Part shown: in pieces, positions 12,790 through 24,803 of the stretch
How positions within the stretch are numbered: the stretch's first letter is position 1
Layout: the number at the start of each line of letters is the position of its first letter
From: Delphinapterus leucas
Taxonomy: Eukaryota > Chordata > Mammalia > Artiodactyla > Monodontidae
Length of the DNA: 64,000 nucleotides
NCBI RefSeq assembly: GCF_002288925.2
Contig: NW_022098000.1
Location: 16,934,889 to 16,998,888, forward strand
Reading direction: 5' to 3'
Translations under genes and position numbers: made by a program
Notes under the pieces: model-generated
Databases searched by the model: none
What the model saw: only the letters and a program-made list of their open reading frames with translations
Told to the model about the DNA's origin: nothing

Positions 12790-14040
12790 ATAACATGAGA
12801 GAAGTAACAAGAAGTAGAGGCCAAACCCAGAAGGACAGCACCCAACTAATACAAGTTACAGGAAAAATAGAGGGCAGGGCCACGCCTGACACACCATATA
12901 CTCAGCACAGCCATTCAAGAGCCAGACCCCAAACAGGCAAAGTCCCTGCCCCGGGAGCCAATCAACCTTCTAGTAGGGCAGACCGACAATAACAGAGTGC
13001 GATGGCAGGGGCATAAAGCAAACAGGGAATAAGGAAAAAGATTGGTAGAGCTCTGTTGTGGATGGTGAGGAGGTGATATTTGAGCAGAGACACTGAATAA
13101 AGGAATTGAGCCTCATTCAATCAATATTTGCTGAAAGAAGGAAAGAATGAAAGAATGTGGATGGAAGACTGTTAGGGCGCTGAGGAAGGCAGACCTCACT
13201 GTTCTCAGGTATAACTGTGCAGTTCCACTAGATAATCACCAAGGCCCATCCATGGTAATTAGAAAGCAGCCTTCAATCTCACCCAGAAGATCCACTCTAA
13301 TTGTTGAGGCCGGGCATTAGTGATTTCGGGGAATATCCCATCTGACGATGTGTTAGGAGACCCAAGGCAATGCTTTACCACAGTCTGGGCTGCTTCTCTC
13401 AGCAAATTACCTCCCCAGCAGTCCTGGGAGCTGGGATTTTATACTGAGGCTATTTTTGGTCGCCTGCAGTGACTGCTGGGACCTACTGCCTCAGGAGGGG
13501 CTGATGAGAACTTTACCCAGTGGAGAGGCATTGCATTCTGTAATCTTGGCCTGAAGAGCTCTCTAATGACATTTGAGGATTTATAACCTCTGAGAACTGG
13601 TTGCCTCCTTCATGAAATGCAAGATCAGGTAGCTCTGCTGTGTACCCAGTAGTCAGCAAGAAACCGTCCAAAGTTACTTTGGTCAATGGGGCAATAGTTC
13701 CCATTCAAAATCTTTCGCTGAGATAGAAAGGACTGTCTTGCTTTGGGATTGATGCTTAGAAAGTCTTGGTTGAGGGTAGGTCCAGAGAAGATGTCTCGCA
13801 TATTGATTTTTCACAAGGGCACCCCAGAGTCAGTGTCCCAAGCTGCATGTTCTTTCCTTACCAGTCAAACAACACACTGACTGGCGTTCAGAAAAGCAAC
13901 TTGGAAGGTCTGGTTGGGAGATTCTGAGCTAGGTACTTAATCTGCTAGTGTTTCCACCTCCTTCTCTGCTCCAAGATAACAAGGGCAAGACTGGCTGTAA
14001 AACCCATAGCTGCCGAAATCATCTTCCCAAAGCACAGTTC
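12790..14040. other. No gene seen
   Basis: Unassigned sequence between a SINE and an L2. No exon-like frame. Confidence 0.45.
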
Positions 14041-14044
14041 TGAA

Positions 14045-14935
14045 CTTGCAACTTCCTAGTTTAAAACCCTAGATACTCCCTGATGCAGACAAATTACCCT
14101 CTAAAAGTCTTAGCTGTCATTCCAGGCCTTCTGTAATCCAGGACAATCCCAAGGTTTAATTTTGCTTCTCCCATGCCTCCACTTTCAGCCCCTCTTATGC
14201 TCCAATCAAACTATATCATCAAATGTTCCTTATAAAGGTATTTTCCACCTCCAAGCCTGTGATGGACTTAATGTCTGTGTCCTCCCCAAATTCATATGTT
14301 GAAACCCTAAGTTCCAATGTGGATGTATTTAGAGTTGGGGCCTCTAAGGAAGTAATTAAGGTTAAATGAGATCAGAAGGGTGGGGCCCTCATCTGATAGG
14401 ATTAGTGTCCTTATAAGAAGAGACACCAGAATGCCTTCTCTCCTTCCTATGAGGACACAGTGAGAAGACTGCCATCTGCAAGCCAAGAAGAGGGTTATCG
14501 TCAGACCTACCATGCCTGTACCTTGACCTTAGATTTATAGCCTCCAGAACTGTGAGGACATAAGTGTCTGTTGTTAAGCCTCCTAGTGTGTGGTGTTTTG
14601 TTACACAGCCCAAGCTGACTGATACAATGTCTGTGTACATGCAGTCCCTATTTACAGAGTGTCCCTTTCACTATTTCCATTGGACCAAATCTTTCAAATA
14701 AATGCTTCTTTTTCTGTGAAGTTATCACTGATCTTCTTAGCCAATAATAATGCCTTTCTCTTCTAAATTTCAAAAGAACATTGTCAGCACTTCTCTTTTG
14801 AAAAATTTCACTTTTTGACTTAGTAATAGTTACTTGTAAATATGAAATCTTTCCTACTGAGCTGAAGGTCCTTGAAGAAAGGGACTGTGTCCTGTTTACC
14901 TTTGTGTCCCCTATAATAATCTAAAAACATCTTTA
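14045..14935 (+). repeat. L2 LINE fragment, sense, split by an LTR
   Basis: The left part (14045-14258) has the L2 3'-region pattern (AACTTGCAACTTCC, CAGGCCTTCTGTAATCCAG). The right part (14628-14935) resumes with TCACTGATCTTCTTAGCC, then the L2 tail pattern GGTCCTTGAAGAAAGGGACTGTGTCCTG. A MaLR LTR lies between them, so the L2 was there first. Confidence 0.6.
14259..14627 (+). mobile_element. MaLR-family solitary LTR (MST/MLT1-like), sense
   Basis: It starts TGTGATGG, followed by CCCCAAATTCATATGTTGAAA, a GGTGGGGCCCTCATCTGATAGG block, CCTTATAAGAAGAGAC, GACACAGTGAGAAGACTGCC, and the 3' pattern CCTCCAGAACTGTGAGGACA, ending in CTGACTGATACA. This is the LTR layout of old non-autonomous ERVL-MaLR elements. 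No internal retroviral genes are present. Confidence 0.8.
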
Positions 14936-14944
14936 ATATACTAA

Positions 14945-15075
14945 AAATGATAGCTGTCCATTACTGAGTGCCTGCTCTATGCATGTGTAGAATGCTTTCC
15001 ATGTCTAGTTGGAATCCTCACAATCACCTTACTACGAAGATATTGTTATCCTCATTTAAAAAATGGTGAAACTTA
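14945..15075 (-). repeat. MIR fragment, antisense
   Basis: TTACTGAGTGCCTGCTCTATG, GGAATCCTCACAATCACCTTAC and CCTCATTTAAAAAATGGTGAAAC follow the reverse-complement MIR order. Confidence 0.7.
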
Positions 15076-15079
15076 CTGT

Positions 15080-15974
15080 ATAATTCTACTCTACGAGGTA
15101 TTTAACACATACAGAGGGTTTAAAATTCATAGGAAATCTCATAAATGCTATGATGAGGTCACAATAAGAAGTGAACAGGATCCCAATTAGAAGGTGAGGC
15201 TTAGAAATTCTATTCTTCCCTTATCTCAAGCTGTGAAACCACTGAGACCTTGGGCAAACCAGAGTCACCTCATTGTCACATCCTGGCCAACATGCTCTTC
15301 AGCATCATTACAGGACACAGATCAGCCACATCTGGGAATGGGAACTCTTCTGGCCAATCATAATCCAGATTGAGTTCAATGGTTGTTCTTTTGTTTTTGT
15401 TTTTGTTTTTTTTTTGGCTAAAGGTATTGTGTCCTGAGATTGTAAGGGCAGTGCAATGCTTTACAAGGTTCCGCTGCATATCTTTCCCTTAGGAGAAGCA
15501 AAGAAATAATAGACTGGTCTCATTAACCCCATGACAGGGGAGACTATGCCTGACTTGCTCACCACTGGATCCCAGCATCTGACACTAAGCCAGGCACAGA
15601 GGGGACGCTCATTAAATGTGTTGAATTGAATGGAATTGAATTATGCTACCCTATAGGAGCCAGGGGGAGTTAAGCATCACTAGCTCATTTTACAAAAAGA
15701 AGTCCATTTAATTCAGGCATCATGGACCAACTAGGAGATGTCAAGTGCTATTCAAGATGCTGGCTGGGCACCCAAGGATGAAAAGGCCCAGTCTTTGCCG
15801 TCAAAGAGTTTGGAGTCTGATAGGAAAGAACACTGATGCAGCACAGAGGTCTTCCTAAACCAAATAATCCCTCTTGTATAATTTAGGTATAATCCTGGGA
15901 AACACATTAAGACCCAGCCTCAAATTTGGTGATTAACTCGATTCTACCCAGGGCTCCGATGACAAGAGTATTTT
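15080..15974. other. No gene seen; short L2-like tail
   Basis: Mostly unassigned. An L2-like 3' tail (GCCAGGCACAGAGGGGACGCTCATTAAATG) is at about 15540-15635. A T-rich/GTTTTT run is at 15391-15415. Confidence 0.45.
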
Positions 15975-16882
15975 GATTAAAAAACACCCAAAAACTGAGA
16001 TGGCCAGTAGGCACATGAAAAGATGCTCAACACTGCTAATTATTAGAGAAATGCAAATCAAAACTACAATGAGGTACCACCTCATGCAGGTCAGGATGGC
16101 CATCATTAAAAAGTCTACAAATAACAAATGCTGGAGAGGGTGTGGAGAAAAAGGAACCTTCCTACACTGTTGGTGGGAACAACAGTGCAGTCACTGTGGA
16201 AAACAGATGGAGGTTCCTCAGAAAAACAGAATTATCACATGATCCAGCAATCCCACTCCTGGGCATATATCCAGACAAAACTATAACTCAAAATGATACA
16301 CACACTCTTATGTCCATAGCATCACTATTCACAATAGCCAAGACATGGAAACAACTTAAATGTCCATCGACGAATGAATGGATAAAGAAGATGTGGTACA
16401 TGTATACAATACAATGGAATACTACTCAGCCATAAATGAAATAATGCCATTTGCAGCAACATGGAAGAAACTGGAGATTATCATACAAAGTAAAGTGAGT
16501 CTGAAAGACAAAGACAAATACCATATGATATAATTTATATGTACCTAAAATATGACACAAATGAACCTATCTATGAAACAGAGAGAAAATCAGGGACATA
16601 GAGAATAGACTGGTGGTTGCCAAGGGGGAGGGAAGTGGGAGAGGGCAGGACTGGGAGTTTGGGATTAGCAGATGCAAACCAGTATATACAGAATAAACAA
16701 CAAGATTCTATTGTATAGCACAGGGAACTATATATTCAATATCCTGTGATAAACCATAATGGAAAAGAATATGAAAAAGAATGTACATATTTGTAAAACT
16801 GAGTCACTTTGCTGTACAGCAGTAATTAACACAACATTGTAAATCAACTATACTTCAAAAAAAATAAATTAAAAAAAAAACT
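15975..16882 (+). mobile_element. L1 LINE 3' end, 5'-truncated, sense
   Basis: It contains the C-terminal part of L1 ORF2 in broken frames (about 15970-16435 carries the residues KKMWYMYTIQW near the end), then a purine-rich 3' UTR (about 16620-16660) and the tail GTAAATCAACTATACTTC plus poly(A) at 16856-16882. ORF2 encodes the L1 endonuclease/reverse transcriptase; here only the tail survives, with frameshifts, so the copy is dead. The 5' truncation is usual for L1. Confidence 0.92.
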
Positions 16883-17109
16883 GAGGCATTCACCAGGACA
16901 ATTCTGTGGGTTGGTTTGACCTAAATAAGGTATATTTACTTATTGCAAAAATTAGAAATCAGGAAAACCAAACTGAATAAAGTCAGGGAAATATCAAGTC
17001 AATATGAATTATCGAGGCTTCTAGTAAAAGAAGAGATGTTCAATGTAAATACAGGTAAAAACAAGTAAGGCCTGAGAAAAAGAGATTGGAGTGGGAGGGG
17101 GCCACTAAT

Positions 17110-17300
17110 AGTTATATGATGCTTATTTTGTACCTAAGACTTTTACATATATGAACTTATTTCATCCTCATAATAATCCAGTGAAAGGTTAAATAAATTG
17201 CCTAAGTCTACATAGCTAATAAGAGACAGGATCAGGATGTGAGTCACACAGTCTAGCTCCAAGGCTTTCTGCTGTTAGCCACTATGCTAAACTGCCTCCC
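17110..17300 (-). repeat. MIR SINE, antisense
   Basis: It runs from GCTTATTTTGTACC through TTTCATCCTCATAATAATCC and GTCTACATAGCTAATAAGAG to the end pattern GCCACTATGCTAAACTGCCTC. This is nearly the whole MIR in reverse complement. Confidence 0.85.
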
Positions 17301-17339
17301 AGTGACATAGGATTGAGAAGGATGATGTGATTGCTGAGG

Positions 17340-17560
17340 CCTGGCATCTTGTCCTTCATCCTGTCTGCAACCTGTGTGCCTACATTTCCTTCAAAGTTTA
17401 AGGTCTGCCCCTTCCATGAAGCCCTCCCTGATAAGTCCAGCACTCTTACCTTCAGTGCTTATTTGATACCATACGTCATGTATTCTGGCAACTGATTCTC
17501 TCTCAACTCTCATATTAATTTCTAAATGCTTCATGGTGTGTGTTAATCCTTCCTTCTAGC
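17340..17560 (+). repeat. L2 LINE fragment, sense
   Basis: CCATGAAGCCCTCCCTGATAAG is the L2 3'-region signature (GAGGCCTTCCCTGACCAC-like). The rest is diverged. Confidence 0.5.
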
Positions 17561-19160
17561 CAGCAGGTCAGAGCCTCACAGAAAAGGCCCCCATCTTAGA
17601 CTGCTTTTCTACCTCTCACAGCATCTGTACCCCAAGTGCAGTGCAGGCTCCATAAAGACTCATCAACCTGTTTATTGGAGATGGATTAAAGGGATACACA
17701 GGAAGGAACGGGCAATAGACCTGAGCTCATTCTTTCAGCAATACAATGTTTATTATGGAATAAGAACTCATCACACTTACAAGAGAACTGCTCAGCCTTC
17801 ACCCTCATATCTTCTCAGTAAGCAGCCACCTTCCCCCACCCGAGACAACCCTCCCTGCTTTATTGTGGCAAGTTGTTTTGATTGAGGAGAAGGACCTTGA
17901 TCTCTGTATCTGGGCTCCAGGCTTAAGGCTATGTTTGGTCCAAGTGGCTGGGGAGGCAGCATGTTCAGTCCTCAAAGTTACTGCAGCTTTGGTGGGTAAC
18001 GTTGCCACAGAGACACCTTCAATGGGTTTGGCCATGGCCAATGGTTATTGACAGATTTACTGAGATTCACAAGCGCTGGTTATGAGTTGTAGAGCTTTTC
18101 CTAAACAGTTGCCATTTTAAACCAATTGATTCATATGAACTTGTAGCACAGATACTATTTATCGATGAGAATAAATTTCACTGGTGATTTCTATTTTGTG
18201 GGCATGACCACTCTTCTGTCTCACTAAACGCAATCACCCTATCTCTTATTTTTAGACAAGGGAATAAAGACCCAAGGAAGGGCCTGTGACCACATAAATG
18301 ATTGGTCTTCATGCCACAGCTGAACCCAGGACGCTCTACAGTAGCACTGTCCTATAGAACGTTCTATAATGCTAGAAATGTTCCCTAGCTCTACTTTCCA
18401 ATATAGTGGCCAGTAGCCACATACGGATAGCATGACTAAGGAAAAGCGTTTTTAAGATTTTTTCACTTAAATTAGTTTAAATTTAAATAGCCACACAGAG
18501 CTAATGGCTAGTGTTTTGAATAGCACGGTTCTAGAAGAACCAAGCCAGTTTATAGAGGCTTGGTTTATAGAGGGTTGCTATTGTAAATATAAAAAGACTC
18601 TCCACCAAATTCTTTCCTTTCTTGCCACCTTAGGAGAACAGGACAAAAATACTTCTGTAGGGGGAAGAAAATATGCAGTTGTACTGCAATTAACAAAAGG
18701 CACTCACTTCAGTTATTCATTACCACCTTACATACTTACCCTGAAATTGTTATCATTGAAACCTCAGAACCTTAGTGGTTTCCTAAACAATGCATTCTCT
18801 TGTTTATTTCAGCTGTTGCCATGTTACTGTTGTGCACCAAGCCCAGGCAATAATGAGAGGCTAGCACTTTTGCAAACCCACAGGCTCATGAAAGGAAGGT
18901 TCTGCTTATAAAGCATAAAAATGGGGCACGGCTTAAAGCTCAGGTTCTTAATCTTTGACCTCACAAGATTACACAAAATATTTGGTTTCAGGGCTAAACT
19001 TCATGCTCCACTCACAGGGAGAGTCAACTCATATTTTTAAGGGAGTGTCATTTGGGAGCAGAGCTGCCAGTCAGTGCATTTTCCCATGTACACAATACAA
19101 TTATACACAAATCCATTCTGGACACTTTGGGCCTGGGTATTGGAAGGTAGCTTAAAAACA
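17561..19160. other. No gene seen apart from a MER3-like element
   Basis: Unassigned sequence on both sides of the MER3-like element at 18340-18530. A short imperfect direct repeat is at about 18546-18571 (GTTTATAGAGG twice). Plus-strand frames of 60-135 codons here lack splice signals and resemble no family I know. Confidence 0.4.
18338..18532 (+). mobile_element. MER3-like DNA transposon remnant
   Basis: It starts CAGTAGCACTGTCCTATAGAAC and ends GAATAGCACGGTTCTAG, which are imperfect inverted termini. Between them are AGTGGCCAGTAGCCACAT and TTTAAATAGCCACACAGAG. This matches small non-autonomous hAT-type elements with GCTGTCCAATAGAA ends. The exact family name is from memory. Confidence 0.6.
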
Positions 19161-19167
19161 GGATTCC

Positions 19168-19543
19168 TGGGACTCCCCTTGTGGCACGGTGGTGAAGAAT
19201 CCGCCTGCCAATGCAGGGGACACGGGTTCAATCCCTGATCTGGGAAGATCCCACATGCTGTGGAGCAACTAAGTCCATGCACCACAACTACTGAGCCCGC
19301 ATGGAACAACTACTGAAGCCTGCGCACTCTAGGTCCCATGTGCTGCAACTACTGAGCCTGCATGCTGCAACTACTGAAGCCCGCACGCCTAGAGCCCATG
19401 CTCTGCAACAAGAGAAGCCACCACAGTGAAAAGCCCGTGCACCACAGCGAAGAGTAGCTCCCTCTCACTGCAACTAGAGAAAGCCCGCGCACAGCAACGA
19501 AGACCCAACGCAGCCAAAAATAAATTAAAGAAAAAAATTTTTT
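19168..19543 (+). mobile_element. CHR-1-like SINE, sense
   Basis: Long CHR form: head GGGACTCCCCTTGTGGCAC, B box GGTTCAATCCC, then several CTGCAACTACTGAAGCC-type blocks and the end CCAACGCAGCCAAAAATAAA with an A-rich tail. The flanks AAACAGGATTCC and AAACATAGGGTTCCC look like its target-site duplication. Confidence 0.92.
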
Positions 19544-19559
19544 TAAACATAGGGTTCCC

Positions 19560-19772
19560 TTTTTTTTCTTTTCTTTTTTGTGGCATGCGGGCCTCTCACT
19601 GTTGCGGCCTCTCCTGTTGCGGAGCACAGACTCCAGATGCGCAGGCTCAGCGGCCATGGCTCACGGGCCCAGCCGCTCTGTGGCATATGGGATCTTCCCG
19701 GACCGGGGCACGAACCCGTGTCCCCTGCATCGGCAGGCAGACTCTCAACCACTGCGCCACCAGGGAAGCCCC
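19560..19772 (-). mobile_element. CHR-2-like SINE, antisense, adjoining the CHR-1 tail
   Basis: It starts with the reverse-complement T-run, then GGCCTCTCACTGTTGCGG and so on, ending at the head GGGAAGCCCC. Flanking TAGGGTTCCCTTTTTT (left) and TAGGATTCCCTTTTTA (right) form a diverged target-site duplication. The element therefore inserted at the right end of the older CHR-1 copy. Confidence 0.95.
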
Positions 19773-20509
19773 TAGGATTCCCTTTTTATAGTAGAAAAGA
19801 CCTCTTTTCCTAGGGTCATCCAAGGAACTCATGGAATCATCAGAGGCTTGAATGGTAAGGGGTTAAAAGATGAGAAGATGGAATTGTATTATGACTTATG
19901 TTGGTGAATGATTAGCTGGGACATTTGTTTTCCTGTCTTGTCATTACTCAGAACTTAAGGTACAAAATAAAGACTTTGCAAAAGACAACATAGTCTTAAA
20001 AGAAAATAGAAAGATGGAAGGTCAGCAATCAGTCTTTGCCTGAAGGCCAACATACTTGCGATAGCTGACTCCTACTATATCACTTTAATGTCATTATCAT
20101 TAGACTTTAGTCTAGTTGAACTTCATGGCTATATTCCAAACTCCAATTCAAACTTGACTTTAAGGGGCCAATATCTGGAAAGAAAGGAGAAGCAACCCAA
20201 GTGAAATGGGGATCTTAAAGTCAATTTTGACAACCTCCATTTCTGGCCAGGATGGATTAAAAGGAATCAGATTTACACTTAACAATTGGAAGATTTCTTT
20301 AAACATTGAGTAAAGCAGACAAACTTCACAAAGTGATGGTTTTCAGACATTGGAGACAGACAGCATAGAACCCAAATAGAGGCTGGTGGTCTTTCTGAGT
20401 TGAGGAGACAACAGAGTTTGGTGTTTCAGAAGGTCAAGGCAGCTAGAATTCGCAGATCTAAATACCAGTAGGGATGGAGTTGCAGAAAGAGAGAGAGAGA
20501 CTGTGATAA

Positions 20510-20543
20510 AGTTAGATATAGATAGATAGATAGATAGATAGAT
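20510..20543. repeat. GATA tetranucleotide microsatellite
   Basis: AGATATAGATAGATAGATAG continuing for about 34 bp, shortly after a GA run at 20489-20500. Confidence 0.9.
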
Positions 20544-20554
20544 GCAAGCCATAT

Positions 20555-21948
20555 TTGCACCCTATGAAAAATTAGCTCAAAATGGATCATAGAACTAAAT
20601 ATAAAACCTAAAGCTGAGAAACTTCTGGAAGAAAATATAGGAGAACATCTTTGTGACCATGGACTAGACAAATATTTCTTAGAACACAAAAAGCACAAAC
20701 CATAGAAGAAAAAAAATTGATAAATGGACTTCATCAAAATCAAAATCTTTAGTCTTCAAAAGACACTTATGGGTGCTTCCCTGGTGGTGCAGTGGTTGAG
20801 AGTCCGCCTGCCGATGCAGGGGACACGGGTTCGTGTCCCAGTCCGGGAGGATCCCACATGCCGTGGAGCGGCTGGGCCCGTGAGCCATGGCTGCTGAGCC
20901 TGCGTGTCCGGAGCCTGTGCTCCGCAACAGGAGAGGCCACAACAGTGAGAGGCCCGCGTATCACCAAAAAAAAAAAAGACACTTATGAAACTGAAAAGTC
21001 AAGTCACTTTGTAAACTATTTCCAAAATATTTACCTGATAAAGAAATTGTACCTTGACCATATAAGGAACTCTTAAAATTCAATAATATGATAATGCTAA
21101 AATAACAATAATAAGCAAAATATTTGAACAGATGCTTCATCAAAGAAGATCTAATGATGGCTAGTAAGTACATGAAAAGATGCTTAACATTTTTATTAGT
21201 CATTAGAAAAAATGTAAATTGAAGCTGCCATGAAAGATCATTATATATTTATCAGTATACCTAAAACTTAAAAGATTGAAAATACCAAGTACTGGAAAAG
21301 GAGCAAAAAGAAATCTTTTATAAATTCTTACAGCCACTTTGAAAATAATTTGATTTTTTTAAATAAGGTTAAGCATTCACTGACCATATGACCCAATAAT
21401 TCCACCCTTAGGTATTTGACCAAGAGAAATGAAAACACAATCAACACAAAAGCTTATATGTGAATGTTTATAGCCATTTCATTAATAATAGCCAAAAACT
21501 GGGAAAGAATCCATGTCCATCAACTTCTGAATGAATGAACGAATTGTGGTATATTCACACAATGGAATACTACTCAGTAATAAAAAGGAACCACCTGCTG
21601 ATATATGTACTGACACGGATGAATTCAAAAGCATTATGCTAAGAGAAAGAAACCACATGCAAAAGATTACAGAGTTTAATTCTATTTATACGATACTTTT
21701 GAAAAGGTAAAACTATAATGATAGAAAGATGTGTGTTTTCCAGGATTCAGGGTGTGGCTTGGAGGGGACTCATGGCAAAGGGTCAAGAGAGACCTTTTTG
21801 AGATTATGGAAATGTTCCATATCATGATTGCGATGATGGTTACACAGCTGTATATATTTGTTCAAAATTCATTGAAGAGTACACTTAAAATTGCTGAATT
21901 TAGTGTATGTAAATTATGTCCCAACAAAACTGACTCTCAAAAAAGGAA
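20555..21948 (+). mobile_element. L1 LINE fragment (older), sense, split by a SINE
   Basis: The left part has ATGGATCATAGAACTAAATA and ATAGGAGAACATCTTTGTGAC. After the SINE it continues with AACAGATGCTTCATCAAAG, CCACCCTTAGGTATTTGACC, AATGGAATACTACTCAGTAA and the 3' UTR-like GTGTATGTAAATTATG. These are conserved L1 ORF2/3' UTR strings in order, diverged and frameshifted. The next ~250 bp may also be L1-derived but I cannot place it. Confidence 0.85.
20772..20976 (+). mobile_element. CHR-2-like SINE, sense, inside the L1
   Basis: Head GGTGCTTCCCTGGTGGTGCAG to an A-tail. The target-site duplication AGACACTTAT(G) is exact at 20761-20771 and 20977-20987. Together with the SINE at 19560-19772 it forms an inverted pair about 1 kb apart. 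Confidence 0.96.
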
Positions 21949-21949
21949 G

Positions 21950-23700
21950 GTACGTAATAGGATATATAGTATAATACCATCTGTATTAAATAAAAGGGAA
22001 AAGAGATAATTTCGAATATACAAACATACATATATTTGCCAGGATGTGTGTAAAATGTCTCAGGAAGCACATACATGAAAGTTTAGAATAAATCACCTCA
22101 GAAAATGGAAATGGGATGTCTGAAGGAGTATGGTGGGGGAGAGACTATCTTTTGTACCTTTCAAATTTTGAACCATGCAAATGGTAAACCTATTCAAAAG
22201 GGGAGAAGAGTCAATGGGGCTCCAAAACCTGTTACTATTCAATATGAGTTGAGTCAAAATCCTGTTTCTGTGTGAGAACATCTTTTTCTTTGTTACTCAC
22301 TATCTCCCTTTTCCCCCATTTAACAAGTCACAGGGCTGTCTAAGAGTATGTTCAGCATATAGTTCAGAGAGCCTCATGATAATATAAACTTAAGCTGGGG
22401 TGGGGGCGTGGGAGGGAGACTATTTTACTGTAGAGGAGAATGAAGCTTCCACGCTCCGCAGGTTAGAACCAGTGGGGGCTCTTGGGCTCAACTTATTCCA
22501 ACTGTTTATTTTACAGTTGAGAAATCTAAGGCCCAGAGAGTGCAAACGACTTCCCCAGCATTGCATGGTTACCCAGTGTCAGAATCCAGATGCGGACCTT
22601 GCTCCTAAGTCCTATTACAGAGATAATTTCAATAAAGCAGGTGACTTACAGCACATAGTTCAAAGAAAACATTCAGGTAATATGAACTTCTCCTTCTCTT
22701 TTCTCCCCCATATCAGCTGGCTTCTTACCATGACTTACCATTCACCCATCCCCCATCCCCCATCAATGGATGCAGGGACATAGGGCCTTTGCTTGAAAAT
22801 GCTGATCACATTTCCCAGAATACACTAATAAGCTTTCCCTTCAAAAAAGAACTTAACTACTTTTCCCAAAACAAGTTCAGTTTAATTCAATTTGAAAAAT
22901 ATTTATGACTATGGGCCAGCCTCCACACTAGTGGTGGGAGTACAGACACAGGTGAGTAAGATGTAGCTAGAGAACACTGGGTGAAGGCTACCTGAAGGGT
23001 CAGTTCAGTTTGTCCAACATTTATGGAGCCCCCTACGACAAGCCCAGCACCCCACAGGACAATGCGTTGTGGAAATAAGAAAGACATCATCCATTCCGTC
23101 AAGGAGCTGACTGTCTGGTGAGTTACCCTTTAAAAAATGGGAGTCCAGAAAAGAATCCATCATCCGTGTCACTGTCCCTCTCCCCCAATATTCTGATTGT
23201 CAGCCCCATCCCAGTCAGTTGCCGTTCTTCCTCCCAGTATTGACACTACTCACCTCCTCTTGGTCACTGTGTTTGATCTGTTTCATGTCTATTGTCAGAA
23301 CAGTGTTTGGTCAATTATATAGATGCAGAAACACAAAGCTAGACCCAGGAACCAGGACATGTTGAATGAGCTACAGCCACACTGTTTCCGCAGGCCATTC
23401 CTTACACTGTTTCACACCAACCGCTGTGGGAATCCTCAAGTCCTTGGACTCAAACATCCCTTCTAAGCCCAGCAAATGACATTAAGCACTCAGTGGTTGG
23501 CTTCCTGCCCAACTTCAGGGTGATGCTAGGCACGTGCCAGGCGGTCTCATGAATGCTGCAGAACTAATGAGATGAAGGTGCAAACAGTCCACTGAATTCT
23601 CATAGAACCCCTTGCATTGGGTGGGATATGTGGATCCCAGGAGTGGCTGTCCATGTCCAGAGTTCCCATGCTTCAACTCAACCCAGTCCAACCTTCAGGG
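21950..23700. other. No gene seen; one MIR-like stretch
   Basis: A diverged reverse MIR-like block is at about 22490-22620 (TTATTTTACAGTTGAGAAATC, GGCCCAGAGAGTGCAAACG). The rest is unassigned and without exon-like frames. Confidence 0.45.
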
Positions 23701-23702
23701 GC

Positions 23703-24157
23703 TGTATGTAGTGGGTTGAAGTGTTCCTCCCTCCCCGAAGCTATGCCCAAACAGACTTGTAAATGTGACCTTATTTGGAAAAAGTGTCTTTGTAGAGTAA
23801 TTAAATGAAGAATCTTGAGGTAAGATCATGCTGGATTAGGATGGGCCCTAAATCCATTAACAAGTCTTTATAAAAGAAAAGAAGAGAAAACAGATACAGA
23901 GACGCAGGAGAGAAGGCCATGTGATGATGGAAGCAGAGATGGGAGTGATGCAGCCATAAGCCAAGGAATGCCAGGAGCCACCAGAAACTGGAAAAGGCAG
24001 GAAGGATTCTCCCTTAAAGCTGTCAGAGGGAGTGTGACTCTGCCTATACCTTGACTTCAGAGTTCTGACCTCTAGAACGATGAGAGAATAAGTTCCTTTT
24101 GTTTTAAGCCACCAAGTTTATGGTAATTTGTTACAGCAGCTCTATGAGACTAACACA
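23703..24157 (+). mobile_element. MaLR-family solitary LTR (MLT1A-like), sense
   Basis: It starts TGTATGTAGTGGGTTGAAG. The MLT1 pattern follows: AAATGTGACCTTATTTGG, GATGGGCCCTAAATCC, GCAGAGATGGGAGTGATGCAG, AAGCCAAGGAATGCCAGGAG, and the end TTTTAAGCCACCAAGTTTATG then GACTAACACA. No internal region remains. Confidence 0.88.
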
Positions 24158-24363
24158 GGGGCTTGGAGCACCGTTCTCATTACAGCTGCAGGCCCCTGGG
24201 ACAAGCCTTCCTCCCCTCCCCCGCCATTGCCCTGAGCCTCCCTAGGAGTAACTTATTCCCTCCTTCCTTCCTAATTCAATCATCATTTAAGTAGCCATGG
24301 ACTGTGTATATGAAAATGGATAAAAGACAGATGCTCCTTCAGTGAGAGAATTATAACATTAAG

Positions 24364-24803
24364 TGTTATGGGCTGAGTTATGTCTCCCCAAAATTCATAT
24401 GTTGAATCCTAATCCCTAGTGCCTCAGAATGTGACTGTATTTGGAGACAGGGTCTTTAATGAGGTAATTAAGGTAAAATGAGATCATTAGGGTGATCCTA
24501 ATGGTATCATTAGAGTGGACCCCCTAATCCAATATGACTTGTGTCCTCATAAGAAGAGGAAATTAGGACACAGACACACACAGAGGAAGGACCACGGGCA
24601 GACACAGGAAGAAGACAGCATCTACAAGCCAAGGAGAGAGGCCTCTGAAGAAACCAACCGTGCCACACCTTGATTCTAGCCTTCTAGCCTCCTGGAGAAT
24701 TCTGGAGACTTCTAACCTCCAAATTGAGAGAAAATAAATTTCTGTGTACTTTGTACCACCCAGTCTGTGGTACTTTGTCATGGCAGCCCTAGCAGACTGG
24801 CAC
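24364..24803 (+). mobile_element. MaLR-family solitary LTR (MLT1-like), sense
   Basis: It starts TGTTATGGGCTGAGTTATG and contains CCCCAAAATTCATATGTTG, CAGAATGTGACTGTATTTGG, CCAATATGACTTGTGTCC, GAGAAACCAACC-like text and CACCCAGTCTGTGGTACTTTG, ending GCAGACTGGCACA. The flanks (ATTAAG before, ATTGAG after) may be a 5-6 bp target duplication. It lies only about 200 bp after the preceding LTR, in the same orientation. Confidence 0.88.

Noticed and set aside
16021..16435. L1-like frames as a possible active LINE
   Set aside because: Only the ORF2 C-terminal text remains and it is frameshifted; the element is under 1 kb, so it cannot be autonomous.
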